A DNA stretch of 64,000 nucleotides from Mucilaginibacter empetricola (GCF_024808665.1 NZ_JANUBZ010000002.1:688017-752016); one strand, 5' to 3'. Counted from the stretch's first letter, positions 46,033-54,453 are shown. Notes: generated by a model not told the origin, from the letters alone. Numbers and translations: made by a program.

Positions 46033-48156
46033 ATGAAACGATTACTATTAACCGCATTGTCACTTATTGGTAGCATAGTTGTTTTTGCACAAAGTGCTCC
46101 AAAACCATATGGCGTACTTCCTTCGCAAAGGCAGCTTAATTGGCAGCAAACAGATATGTATTGCATTATACATTTTAGTGTAGCCACTTATACCGATAAA
46201 GAATGGGGTTATGGTGACGAAAATCCCAAAATCTTCAATCCGTCGAATTTTGATGCCTTGCAAATTGTGGGCGCAGCAAAGGCAGGTGGTTTTAAAGGTA
46301 TTGTTGTTGTTGCTAAGCATCACGATGGATTTTGCCTTTGGCCTACCAAAACAACTGAACATAACATTACTCAAAGTGCTTATAAAAATGGTAAAGGCGA
46401 TATCCTGAAAGAGTACCAATTGGCTTGTGAGAAATTGGGTATGAAAATGGGCGTATATTGCTCCCCCTGGGATAGAAATAACCCACTTTATGGGAAGCCT
46501 GAATATGTAACAGAGGTGTACCGCAACCAATTGCGGGAGCTTTATGCTAATTATGGAAACCTCTTTATGTCGTGGCACGATGGTGCCAACGGTGGCGATG
46601 GTTATTACGGTGGTGCCCGCGAGGTACGTAAAATTGATCGATCAACTTATTATAATTGGCCCGTAAACTGGGCCATCACCCGCAAAATGCAACCCGGAGC
46701 CAGTATTTTTGGCGATGTAGGCCCCGATGTGAGATGGGTGGGTAACGAAGAGGGCCATGCCGGCGAAACCTATTGGGCAACATACACACCACATGCTCCC
46801 GATGCCGGTAAAATACCTTCAAATGGTTATGCGAAAGATGAGGAAGGCACCGAAGGTACGCGCAATGGTCAGTACTGGATGCCTGCCGAATGCGATGTTC
46901 CGCTTCGCGCCGGATGGTTTTATCACCAATCGCAGGACGGGCAGTCTAAATCCGCCTATACTTTGCTCAATCTGTATTACAAAAGTGTTGGCAGGGGAGC
47001 ATGCCTTGATCTGGGCCTGTCGCCTGATAAAAGCGGACAGCTAAGTGATGAGGATGTAAATATCTTAAAACAATTTGGTGAGATATTAAAGGAAACTTTT
47101 GCTACCAACTTGGCTAAAGGAGCAACGTTTAAAGCCAGTAATGTACGGGGTAGTAATCAATTGAAATTTGGCCCGGCAAATTTGCTGGATAACAGCCGGT
47201 ATACTTATTGGGCAACCAATGATGATGTTAAAACCCCCAGCCTGATTATTGATTTACATACTGCTAAAACTTTTAATGTAATACAGATTCGTGAAAATAT
47301 AAAGCTGGGCCAGCGTATTGAAGGTGCAGCTATTGATATTTGGGCGCAAAACGACTGGAAACAAATAGCCACGGTAACCAGCATTGGTGCCAACAAGTTG
47401 ATTCGCCTGCCGCAAAATATTACGGCAAGTAAACTGAGGCTCAGAATAACAGCCTCCCCGGTTTGTATTGCTTTGAGTGATTTTGGTTTGTTTAAAGAGC
47501 CTGTTCATCTTTCAGCGCCCATTATTGAGCGGGATAAGGCCGGAAATGTAAGCATCCGCACTGATGCACCAGTAGGCAGTATACATTATACTGTTGACGG
47601 TAGCGTCCCAACTATTAATTCGCCACTGTATGAAAGCCCGGTTGCATTTGTTGATGGTGGCACAGTAAAGGCCATCAGCTTTGAAAATAAAGATCAGCAT
47701 AGTGAAATAGGGAATGCAAAATTTGGTTTAAGTAAAACAGGCTGGAAAATATTGGCCGATCAAACCACAAGCAATGCTAAATCTGCAGAATATGCCATTG
47801 ATGAAAATATTTATACCAATTGGAACACCCTGGATACATCCCATATAATAACTTTGCCGCAAAGCATTGTAGTTGATATGGGCAAACAACAGCCAATAAA
47901 AGCATTTACTTATCTGCCTCGTCATGATAAAGTTGGCGATGGTATTGTTGACAGTTACGCTTATGCTATAAGTAATGATGGCATTACCTGGCAAACGGTA
48001 GCTGAGGGTGAGTTTGCCAATATAAAATCAAACCCTATTGAGCAGATTATACCGCTCAATCATGTTTACAATGCCCGGTATTTTAAATTTACTGCCAAAC
48101 GTGTAGTTAGTGGCAATGGTGTAGCTGTGGCCGAATTAGGGGTTGAGATAAATTAA
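46033..48156 (+). CDS. GH29 alpha-L-fucosidase with two F5/8C modules
   Basis: The 707-residue enzyme has a signal peptide (about 1-20, ending FAQ) and a GH29 barrel (MYCIIHFSVATYTDKEWGYG, VVAKHHDGFCLWPT, MKMGVYCSPWDRN). The nucleophile is Asp183 in FMSWHDGANGG. After it come an F5/8-type (discoidin-like) domain at about 350-485, a chitobiase-like domain (VGSIHYTVDGSVPTINSPLY, about 495-555) and a second F5/8-type domain at about 565-707. The GNEEGHAGETYW segment and short core resemble GH29 subfamily B, which favours alpha-1,3/1,4 fucose; that is an inference. The modules would hold it on the glycan. It follows GH20 by 33 bases. Confidence 0.92.
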   Translation: MKRLLLTALSLIGSIVVFAQSAPKPYGVLPSQRQLNWQQTDMYCIIHFSVATYTDKEWGYGDENPKIFNPSNFDALQIVGAAKAGGFKGIVVVAKHHDGFCLWPTKTTEHNITQSAYKNGKGDILKEYQLACEKLGMKMGVYCSPWDRNNPLYGKPEYVTEVYRNQLRELYANYGNLFMSWHDGANGGDGYYGGAREVRKIDRSTYYNWPVNWAITRKMQPGASIFGDVGPDVRWVGNEEGHAGETYWATYTPHAPDAGKIPSNGYAKDEEGTEGTRNGQYWMPAECDVPLRAGWFYHQSQDGQSKSAYTLLNLYYKSVGRGACLDLGLSPDKSGQLSDEDVNILKQFGEILKETFATNLAKGATFKASNVRGSNQLKFGPANLLDNSRYTYWATNDDVKTPSLIIDLHTAKTFNVIQIRENIKLGQRIEGAAIDIWAQNDWKQIATVTSIGANKLIRLPQNITASKLRLRITASPVCIALSDFGLFKEPVHLSAPIIERDKAGNVSIRTDAPVGSIHYTVDGSVPTINSPLYESPVAFVDGGTVKAISFENKDQHSEIGNAKFGLSKTGWKILADQTTSNAKSAEYAIDENIYTNWNTLDTSHIITLPQSIVVDMGKQQPIKAFTYLPRHDKVGDGIVDSYAYAISNDGITWQTVAEGEFANIKSNPIEQIIPLNHVYNARYFKFTAKRVVSGNGVAVAELGVEIN

Positions 48157-48177
48157 ACAAAGCATATTTTATAAAGA

Positions 48178-50445
48178 ATGAAAAAGTATATCCCGTTAGT
48201 ATTGTTGATGTGTTATCTGTTTACTAATATTAATGTAGAAGGGCAATCTGTTAAGAAAAATGCACAAGATCTGACGTCTTATGTCGATGCTTATATTGGT
48301 ACTGGTTTACATGGACATGTGTTTTTAGGGGCCAATGTACCTTTTGGAGCAGTTCAGCTTGGGGCGGTTAACATGTCAAAAGGGTGGGATTGGTGTTCGG
48401 GATATAATTATGCTGATTCAACAATTGTTGGTTTCGCGCACACGCATTTAAGCGGTACCGGTATAGGTGATTTAGGCGATATTCAGTTTATGCCTACAAC
48501 AGGGCCATTAAAGGTTGTTGCCGGTACTTTAAACGATTACGAAAGTGGTTATTATTCGCTTTTTAGCCATAAAGATGAGGTAGTACACCCGGGATATTAT
48601 GCGGTGAAATTAAAAAGATACAACATTAATGTGGAGCTAACTACTACAACACGTGTTGGCTATCACCGTTATACATTCCCTCAGTCAAGCCAATCGCATA
48701 TTGTTATCGACCTGCAAAATGGCACGGCAGATTTGCCTGTAGAATGCTATATCAAATTGGTTAATGATAGTACTATTAACGGTTATCGCTATTCAAAAGG
48801 CTGGGCGGTTGACCAGCGGATTTATTTTGCTGCTGTTTTTTCAAAAAAGATTAAAGATTTTGCTGTTTATGATAGTTTGAAATTAGTGCAGGGAACAACT
48901 TTAAAAGGAAAATATGTAAAGGGCGTACTGAGCTTTAGTACAGCGAAAGGCGAAGTAGTAAAAATTAAGGTAGGCATATCTCCGGTAAGTATGGATAATG
49001 CATTAATAAACATCCGCACCGAAGCAACCACCTGGGATTTTGATAAGGTTAAAAAGCAAGCAAACAACTTATGGAACCACGAGTTTCAAAAAATGGTGAT
49101 AAAGGCTGATACTCAAAGGATGCGGACTTTTTATACCGCACTTTATCATACCATGATAGCCCCTTCAACTTTTGATGATTGCAACGGCGACTATTTTGGT
49201 ACGGATAAACAGGTACACCACAATGCCGGGTTTAAAAACGTTACTACCATGTCATTATGGGATACTTACCGGGCCGAAAATCCATTAATGACCCTGTGGC
49301 AACCTGAGCGTGTTAATGGGCTTATCAATTCCATGCTGGCTATATACCAGCAGCAGGGCCGCTTACCTGTGTGGCATTTAATGGCTAATGAAACTAATTG
49401 TATGGTGGGCAATAGCGCCGTGCCCGTTATTGCCGATGCTTTTTTAAAAGGATATAAAGGCTTTGATACCCAATTGGCTTACGAGGCGGTTAAGAAAACA
49501 CAAATGGGCGATATCCGCGGGTTAAAGTTTGTGAAAAGTTTAGGTTATATCCCTGCCGATACAGTAGTAGAATCAGTAGCAAGCGGGTTGGAATTTGCTA
49601 TTGATGATTGGTGTATTGCGCAAATGGCTTTAAAAATGGGTAATAAAGAGGATTACATCTATTTCAGCAAGCGGGCCAAAAACTATGTAAATTACTTTGA
49701 CAAGCAAACACATTTTATGCGTGGCAGAATATCAGCCGATAAATGGCGCACACCGTTCAGTCCGTTTGTATCCCGCCACATGAAGGATGATTTTACTGAA
49801 GGCAATGCCTGGCAATATAGCTGGTTAGTACCCCAGGATGTAGAAGGATTAATTGCATTACAAGGTGGCGAAAAACCATTTACTGAAAAATTAGATTCCC
49901 TTTTTGTAGCCAAAGGCGATATGGGTAACGAAGCTTCTAATGATATTACCGGCTTAATTGGCCAGTATGCACATGGTAATGAACCGAGCCATCACATAGC
50001 TTATTTATATAATTATGTGGGCCAGCCTTATAAAACCGCCGAAAAAGTACGTTTTGTACTGGATAACTTCTACACCAACCAAACCGATGGTATAATTGGT
50101 AATGAAGATGTTGGGCAAATGTCGGCCTGGTACGTGTTATCAGCGCTTGGTTTTTACCAGTTAAATCCGGCTAATGGTGCTTATGTTTTTGGCAGCCCGA
50201 TTATTAATGAAGCAACATTAAAATTGGCTAATGGTAAAACTTTCCATATCAAGGTAAAAAACAATAATGCCGCTAATAAGTACATACAGGGTATGGTTTT
50301 GAATGGCAAAAACTATCCTAAATCATATTTAATGTATAACGATATTTTAAAAGGCGGCGAATTGATTATTACAATGAGTAGCAAGCCTTCCAATTATTGG
50401 GGCGTAAACAAAACTTTCAGGCCAAAATCTGTCTACACTAATTAG
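48178..50445 (+). CDS. GH92 exo-alpha-mannosidase, typical motif set
   Basis: The 755-residue secreted enzyme (signal about 1-22) carries typical GH92 blocks: VDAYIGTGLHGHVFLGANVPFGAVQLG, split here as YIGTGLHGHVFLGA and NVPFGAVQLG, then GFAHTHLSGTGIGDLGD, MSLWDTYRAENPL, TEGNAWQYSWLVPQD, HGNEPSHHIAYLYNY and GNEDVGQMSAWYVLSALGFY. These are the standard residues for the calcium-dependent alpha-mannosidases, unlike the variant GH92 at 3821. In this locus it would trim alpha-mannose from the glycan core after the outer sugars are gone. It begins 22 bases after GH29 and ends 4 bases from the convergent sialidase-like gene. Confidence 0.94.
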   Translation: MKKYIPLVLLMCYLFTNINVEGQSVKKNAQDLTSYVDAYIGTGLHGHVFLGANVPFGAVQLGAVNMSKGWDWCSGYNYADSTIVGFAHTHLSGTGIGDLGDIQFMPTTGPLKVVAGTLNDYESGYYSLFSHKDEVVHPGYYAVKLKRYNINVELTTTTRVGYHRYTFPQSSQSHIVIDLQNGTADLPVECYIKLVNDSTINGYRYSKGWAVDQRIYFAAVFSKKIKDFAVYDSLKLVQGTTLKGKYVKGVLSFSTAKGEVVKIKVGISPVSMDNALINIRTEATTWDFDKVKKQANNLWNHEFQKMVIKADTQRMRTFYTALYHTMIAPSTFDDCNGDYFGTDKQVHHNAGFKNVTTMSLWDTYRAENPLMTLWQPERVNGLINSMLAIYQQQGRLPVWHLMANETNCMVGNSAVPVIADAFLKGYKGFDTQLAYEAVKKTQMGDIRGLKFVKSLGYIPADTVVESVASGLEFAIDDWCIAQMALKMGNKEDYIYFSKRAKNYVNYFDKQTHFMRGRISADKWRTPFSPFVSRHMKDDFTEGNAWQYSWLVPQDVEGLIALQGGEKPFTEKLDSLFVAKGDMGNEASNDITGLIGQYAHGNEPSHHIAYLYNYVGQPYKTAEKVRFVLDNFYTNQTDGIIGNEDVGQMSAWYVLSALGFYQLNPANGAYVFGSPIINEATLKLANGKTFHIKVKNNNAANKYIQGMVLNGKNYPKSYLMYNDILKGGELIITMSSKPSNYWGVNKTFRPKSVYTN

Positions 50446-50449
50446 ATCT

Positions 50450-51604
50450 TTATAATTGATTCAATTTAAAACGAATTATTTCTATTGATTCTTTTTGTCG
50501 TGAAATAATAACGTACAACTCATTTTTATAAATTATGGAGTGCGGATAGCCATACTGTCCGCCTTTCCATAGCCCTTTTTCTTTTAACTGATAAAGCTCA
50601 TCAGCAATAACATATTGTTTGTTAAAAGATTTCCCATCATCTGATAGTGCTAAAATCAGTGGGTTGCGATCATAATGATGCAAAGTATCAGGAATACCAA
50701 CATAATAATACCTTTTATCGGGTAACCTGCCGAAGTGGAACTTACTATCATTATCTGTAAATTTAGTTTGAACCGGGCACGACCATGTACGGCCATTATC
50801 CCTGCTTTCGGTCAGCCAGAGCCAGCCTCGCCAGCCTTTTCCGGTAACTCTTAAAGCCATATGTATAATATTATCATCTGTCTGAAAAAATGAACCCTCA
50901 CATAATGGGGGATATCCCATTTTTTCAGCAGGCCGGTAAAAAGTAGATGAATTATCCTGTTTGTATAATGAATCAGGATAAAAGCTGCTCATTTTCCAGC
51001 CCGATAAGCCCCGGTGATCATCGGTATAAGGAAAGCTGAAATTTCCACTGATGATAAGTCTTCCGCTTTTGGTAATTTCAGGCCCGTGATTAGGAATAAT
51101 GGGCAGATGCATATCTATTGGTTCGCTCCAGTGTTCACCATCCGTACTGGTTTTGGCCCACAGATGGGTATCTGTGCGGTCTTTTTTATAGTCGCCATAA
51201 TAAGCCACTAAAGTATCATTGAATTTGTAAAGCCCTGCCGCGGTAAGTACCCGTAGTGTGGTATCATTGGCAGCTTTTGAAGGATTGGCCAATACATCTA
51301 TTTTTGACCAGTGTGCAAAATCATCCGAAATTGAAAAAACGACACGCTGACCGGGCGAATCTTCATCTTTTAACCCGTTTGACCATATGGCTATTAATTT
51401 ACCTTTAAATTCTATTATAGATGGGTGATGATTGTACAGCCACTGTTTTTCGGGTGTATAGATCATTTGTCTGTCTATATGCAGATGGGATAGACCATTT
51501 TCATCTTTATATTGATTACTGATGTTTGTTTGTTGCGCTTTTAAACCACTGGAAATCATTACAAATAATAAAACGGCAGCAATGAAATTTAACGAAGCTT
51601 TCAT
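50450..51604 (-). CDS. Sialidase-like BNR/Asp-box protein, secreted
   Basis: The 384-residue protein has a signal peptide (about 1-24, ending KAQ) and a six-bladed propeller look: HHPSIIEFKGKLIAIWSNG, SISDDFAHWSK, STDGEHWSE, a full Asp-box SRDNGRTWS, and GYPHSIIYKNELYVIISRQKE. This fits exo-alpha-sialidase-type proteins, but the arginine triad and Tyr/Glu pair of true GH33 enzymes cannot be assigned from reading alone. It is on the opposite strand to the PUL, convergent with GH92. A role in removing a terminal acid sugar is plausible. Confidence 0.7.
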   Translation of the reverse strand: MKASLNFIAAVLLFVMISSGLKAQQTNISNQYKDENGLSHLHIDRQMIYTPEKQWLYNHHPSIIEFKGKLIAIWSNGLKDEDSPGQRVVFSISDDFAHWSKIDVLANPSKAANDTTLRVLTAAGLYKFNDTLVAYYGDYKKDRTDTHLWAKTSTDGEHWSEPIDMHLPIIPNHGPEITKSGRLIISGNFSFPYTDDHRGLSGWKMSSFYPDSLYKQDNSSTFYRPAEKMGYPPLCEGSFFQTDDNIIHMALRVTGKGWRGWLWLTESRDNGRTWSCPVQTKFTDNDSKFHFGRLPDKRYYYVGIPDTLHHYDRNPLILALSDDGKSFNKQYVIADELYQLKEKGLWKGGQYGYPHSIIYKNELYVIISRQKESIEIIRFKLNQL

Positions 51605-51861
51605 TTGATTAAGATAATAACATTCCCGGGGAACTTTAACAAAATGAGAATTACATTACCTGCATTTTTTTGAATGTCGGGCACTTAAATGAAAGCAACA
51701 TGAACTCATTTCTTTTAGTCAGTGTTTAGGATAATGATCTGATAAAATTAAACAACGGGTGCAGATATTATAATAACTGTATTGTATAAAGTTTGCATGC
51801 TAAATTATTACCCAAAATGGAAAATGATATAATAGGGTAAACAGGTTACAAATCTTTTAAT
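51605..51861. other. Spacer between sialidase-like and XRE genes
   Basis: Both flanking genes are on the minus strand. I see no ORF and no strong terminator. It should contain the promoter of the sialidase-like gene near 51605-51660. Confidence 0.35.
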
Positions 51862-52311
51862 TCAGTAGTTAACAGCCTGATCACTATTGGTTTTATTTAA
51901 TTTTTCAAGTTTCGACATTAAAGAAACTATCTTATTATTTTTCCTTAAACACTTCTCCTCTAATTCAGAAATTCTTTTTTCATAAACGCAGATTAACTTT
52001 TCGCGGTCATTATTGTTTTTTTCGTTTAAAGTTGCAATTAGCTTGGTTTCTTGTTCCAAACTTACACCAGTAGTTTTTATCCTGGGCACCAGCAATGGCT
52101 CTTCTAAAAGTTCGGCAACGCTCAAATGGTATAAATCGGCCAAAATTTTTATGCTTACAACGTCAGGGGCATATTTTCCGCTCTCAAAATAGTTATACTT
52201 TGCCTGGGATATATTCAAAATTTCGGCGATCTGTTTTTGTGAAAATCTGTTTTTCTCTCTTAGTTTTTTTAAAGTTTTAGGCAATTCAGAACCTCTGTTT
52301 GGAAATTTCAT
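51862..52311 (-). CDS. XRE-family HTH regulator with C-terminal coiled coil
   Basis: The 149-residue protein has an N-terminal XRE/Cro-type helix-turn-helix (about 10-70: LPKTLKKLREKNRFSQKQIA, EILNISQAKYNYFESGKYAP, ILADLYHLSVAELLEE) and a charged C-terminal helix (about 95-140: ENNNDREKLICVYEKRISELE) that should form a coiled coil for dimerisation. It is divergent from the peptide/exporter operon across a 276-base spacer with two palindromes, so it is the obvious candidate regulator of that system. Confidence 0.85.
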   Translation of the reverse strand: MKFPNRGSELPKTLKKLREKNRFSQKQIAEILNISQAKYNYFESGKYAPDVVSIKILADLYHLSVAELLEEPLLVPRIKTTGVSLEQETKLIATLNEKNNNDREKLICVYEKRISELEEKCLRKNNKIVSLMSKLEKLNKTNSDQAVNY

Positions 52312-52399
52312 GCTTAACTACGTCTTTAATTTATAGGTTTTCAGTTAATACTTATTATTATATTGATAAATTTTAAATATAATTTTTTTTTCTTGAAAC

Positions 52400-52446
52400 A
52401 AACAATTGATTATCAATTAATAAAATTATCATTATAATGATTGTTT
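52400..52446. promoter_or_regulatory. Nested palindromic operator region between XRE and peptide genes
   Basis: AATTGATTATCAATT (52404-52418) is a palindrome around a central T, and ATCATTATAATGAT (52428-52441) is a perfect 14-bp palindrome. Both lie inside an outer inverted repeat AAACAAT (52400-52406) / ATTGTTT (52440-52446). XRE dimers usually bind such sites. The region lies about 90 bases from the XRE start and 140 bases from the first peptide gene. Confidence 0.5.
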
Positions 52447-52490
52447 TTATTAATAATAAAGCAAATGGTTGCAAGGAAAAAATACAACTT

Positions 52491-52545
52491 AGGGTATAGC
52501 GATTGGGGTGCGCACCGGTTAATTGCTTGAGGTTATCTGTACCCT
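52491..52545 (+). promoter_or_regulatory. Structured leader of the peptide operon
   Basis: AGGGTA (52491-52496) can pair with TACCCT (52540-52545), enclosing the palindrome GGTGCGCACC (52507-52516). It stands out as a GC-rich block in an AT-rich spacer, 43 bases before the first peptide ATG. It could be a regulatory leader. Confidence 0.35.
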
Positions 52546-52587
52546 CCTGGTAAAGTTACAGGCCATTAAAATCTTAAACAAAAAATT

Positions 52588-52764
52588 ATGAAAAAGTTAG
52601 AATTAGCTAATTATGGATTAGTAGAAATGAACGAGGAAGAAATGCTTCACACAGATGGCGGCGTAATAGGTATTGATGACTTAATACTTGCAGGTGCTGT
52701 TTTTTTAGTAGGCGTAGCTTATGACCTGGGAAAAGGCGATGGTGCCAAAAACAGAAACAAATAA
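52588..52764 (+). CDS. Double-glycine leader peptide A (bacteriocin-like precursor)
   Basis: This 58-residue ORF begins MKKLELANYGLVEMNEEEML and then HTDGG. The leader has the hydrophobic/acidic spacing typical of double-glycine leaders (L-E-L, Y-G-L, M-x-x-x-E-M-L, then GG), which C39-peptidase exporters cut after the second Gly. The predicted mature peptide is 33 residues, VIGIDDLILAGAVFLVGVAY followed by DLGKGDGAKNRNK: a glycine-rich hydrophobic helix with a basic tail, like class II membrane-active peptides. It has no cysteine. Two C39 exporters in the same cluster support the call. Target and activity are unknown; a signalling peptide is an alternative. Confidence 0.8.
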   Translation: MKKLELANYGLVEMNEEEMLHTDGGVIGIDDLILAGAVFLVGVAYDLGKGDGAKNRNK

Positions 52765-52787
52765 TTAACCATTAAAAACTAAACCAC

Positions 52788-52964
52788 ATGGAAAACTCAA
52801 CAAACACACAATTTTGTATGGAGCTTGATATGAATCAAATGTTTGACATATCAGGCGGAGGCTTTTGGTCTTGCGTTGGAGCAACCCTTAGCGAGCATTA
52901 TATTAAAACTGCCATTTTTGGCGCGCCATACGTTATCGGCGTTATGGTTGGCTGCGACTCGTAA
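52788..52964 (+). CDS. Double-glycine leader peptide B with two cysteines (bacteriocin-like precursor)
   Basis: This second 58-residue ORF starts 23 bases after peptide A. The leader reads MENSTNTQFCMELDMNQMFD then ISGG. The predicted mature part is 34 residues, GFWSCVGATLSEHYIKTAIF then GAPYVIGVMVGCDS, with cysteines at mature positions 5 and 32 placed to close one large disulfide loop. A thioredoxin-like protein with a CxxC motif is encoded downstream. The pediocin YGNGV motif is absent. With peptide A it may form a two-peptide system; the equal leader-plus-core lengths support that but do not prove it. Confidence 0.78.
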   Translation: MENSTNTQFCMELDMNQMFDISGGGFWSCVGATLSEHYIKTAIFGAPYVIGVMVGCDS

Positions 52965-52973
52965 CAAAAAAAT

Positions 52974-53016
52974 TAAGGCTAGCTATTTTAGCTAGCCTTA
53001 TTTAAATCTATTTTTT
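52974..53016 (+). terminator. Perfect 11-bp hairpin after the peptide genes (terminator or attenuator)
   Basis: TAAGGCTAGCT (52974-52984) and AGCTAGCCTTA (52990-53000) pair perfectly around a 5-base loop, preceded by an A-run and followed by T-rich sequence ending in six T just before the next ATG at 53017. Partial read-through would make much more peptide mRNA than exporter mRNA. Confidence 0.75.
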
Positions 53017-53142
53017 ATGAAAAAGAAACACTTTGTCATCCTCACTATAGTTGCTATAGTAGCACTAACAGTTTTCTCAATTTACAATAAAGGTTTTGAC
53101 ATTGGCTTTAACGATGCCCAAAAACATAAAACTTCCAAGTGA
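53017..53142 (+). CDS. 41-residue single-span membrane peptide
   Basis: A small ORF encodes MKKKHFVILTIVAIVALTVF and then SIYNKGFDIGFNDAQKHKTSK: a lysine-rich start, one membrane helix (about 6-23) and a polar tail. It has no GG leader, so it is not another exported precursor. In bacteriocin loci, short membrane peptides next to the structural genes are often immunity proteins; that is the likeliest role, but it is inference. It lies directly after the hairpin and 59 bases before the next gene. Confidence 0.6.
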   Translation: MKKKHFVILTIVAIVALTVFSIYNKGFDIGFNDAQKHKTSK

Positions 53143-53201
53143 TTTCTTATAGCAACAACTACACTATTAACAATTCTAACTAAAGTTTAATCCCGCCCGA
53201 A

Positions 53202-53861
53202 ATGAAGCTTTATTACTATTTAGAAAGACAGAACATATTTAAGTTGTTTGCCGCGCTGACATTGTTAACCATTGCGGTAGACTTTTTAACCCAGCGATAT
53301 ATATTTACAAGTACGGTTTATTACAATAGTTTCAGCGAGCAGTTATCAATGGATCAGATTGATAATATCATAGCCAATAAAGACAAGTCATTTTACTTTG
53401 TTTACCCTATAGAAGCCGTGTTGTTATTGTTAAAATGCCTATGTATAACCATAGTTATACAAGCGGGGTTATTTTTTAGGAATATTAATATTAGCTATAG
53501 TAAAGTTTTCAAAATCTCCATTCTGGGTGAATTTGTTTTTCTGGCACCACAGCTAATTAAATTTTTATGGTTTTATTTTTCAAAACAAGCCTATACAATT
53601 GACGATCTGAAGACGTTTTTCCCTTTATCTGCATTAAATATCTTTGATGAGAAAACACTTCCCCTACTTTGGTATTATCCGCTAAAAACCATAAACATTT
53701 TTGAGGTAATATATTGGTTTGTACTCGGGTTTTTAATAAGCAATTTAATAAAAAGGGACTTTAATGCTTCACTAAATATAGTATTGTCCAGCTATATACC
53801 TGCTTTAGTTATTTGGGTGTCTTTTATAATGTTTCTTGTGGTAACATTAAATCCTGTTTAG
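53202..53861 (+). CDS. Polytopic membrane protein of the peptide cluster, unknown
   Basis: The 219-residue protein has about five membrane helices (roughly 13-30, 65-88, 104-126, 162-184, 196-216) and a KCLC pair inside the second. I do not recognise the family with certainty; the general look is Yip1-like. It lies between the small membrane peptide and the thioredoxin-like gene, whose GTG start follows 2 bases after its stop, so the two are probably translationally coupled. It may provide immunity or help the redox step. Confidence 0.6.
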   Translation: MKLYYYLERQNIFKLFAALTLLTIAVDFLTQRYIFTSTVYYNSFSEQLSMDQIDNIIANKDKSFYFVYPIEAVLLLLKCLCITIVIQAGLFFRNINISYSKVFKISILGEFVFLAPQLIKFLWFYFSKQAYTIDDLKTFFPLSALNIFDEKTLPLLWYYPLKTINIFEVIYWFVLGFLISNLIKRDFNASLNIVLSSYIPALVIWVSFIMFLVVTLNPV

Positions 53862-53863
53862 CT

Positions 53864-54382
53864 GTGAAAAGAAATATTTTTTTGATAGGTATTATGTTAT
53901 TAGTCATGTTATCGTTTGTATTAATTCTGAAGAGTTGTTTATCGAATGATAAATCAGAACAAGTAACTATAAACCAACGAAAAAGGCTGCCTGCCTTTAC
54001 CTTTTATAATCTCGACAGCACCCGGTTTTCGAACATAAACCTGGGCATTGGGGTAAATACTTGCATCATTTATTTTGATCCCGACTGTGATTTTTGCGAA
54101 AGCGAAATATCCTCAATTATAGCCAATATTACTGCTTTTAAAAATACGCAGCTATTACTGATTTCGTTCAATAGCCCTGAAAAAATAAGAGCGGCCGAGC
54201 AAAAATTCAAGCTAAATCAGTTTAAAAACATCCGGCTGCTATGGGATAAAGATGTTCAGTTTGATAGCCTGTTTGGGAAATCAATTATCCCTTCCACATT
54301 CATATATAATAAAGACCAGCTACTGCTGAAAGAATATCATGGGTTGGTGAGTATAAAGGCGATCACCCAATGGTTAAATTAA
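53864..54382 (+). CDS. Membrane-anchored thioredoxin-like (TlpA/redoxin) protein
   Basis: I start it at the GTG 53864, 2 bases after the previous stop, giving 172 residues; the frame is open upstream to 53813, inside the previous gene. It has an N-terminal membrane helix (about 4-22, then KSCL), a strand LPAFTFYNLDSTRF, and the active site FDPDCDFCESEI with Cys75 and Cys78. The later IIPSTFIYNKDQ is the cis-proline loop. It would face the periplasm and exchange thiols and disulfides. Peptide B, with two cysteines, is an obvious candidate substrate. Confidence 0.8.
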   Translation: MKRNIFLIGIMLLVMLSFVLILKSCLSNDKSEQVTINQRKRLPAFTFYNLDSTRFSNINLGIGVNTCIIYFDPDCDFCESEISSIIANITAFKNTQLLLISFNSPEKIRAAEQKFKLNQFKNIRLLWDKDVQFDSLFGKSIIPSTFIYNKDQLLLKEYHGLVSIKAITQWLN

Positions 54383-54453
54383 CTATTTGGGCTTTAACAA
54401 TCCCCAACATTGGGAACAAAAATTCTTCTACTTCAATTTAAAAATTGTTGCAT

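Noticed and set aside
46060..46578. Long antisense frame (172 codons) inside the GH29 gene
   Set aside because: It is a shadow of a well-supported coding frame and has no recognisable product. The same holds for the antisense frames inside GH92, GH20 and SusC genes.
52788..52964. Peptide B as a pediocin-like (class IIa) bacteriocin or bacteroidetocin
   Set aside because: There is no YGNGV-type motif, and the two cysteines are at the ends of the core, not paired near the N terminus.
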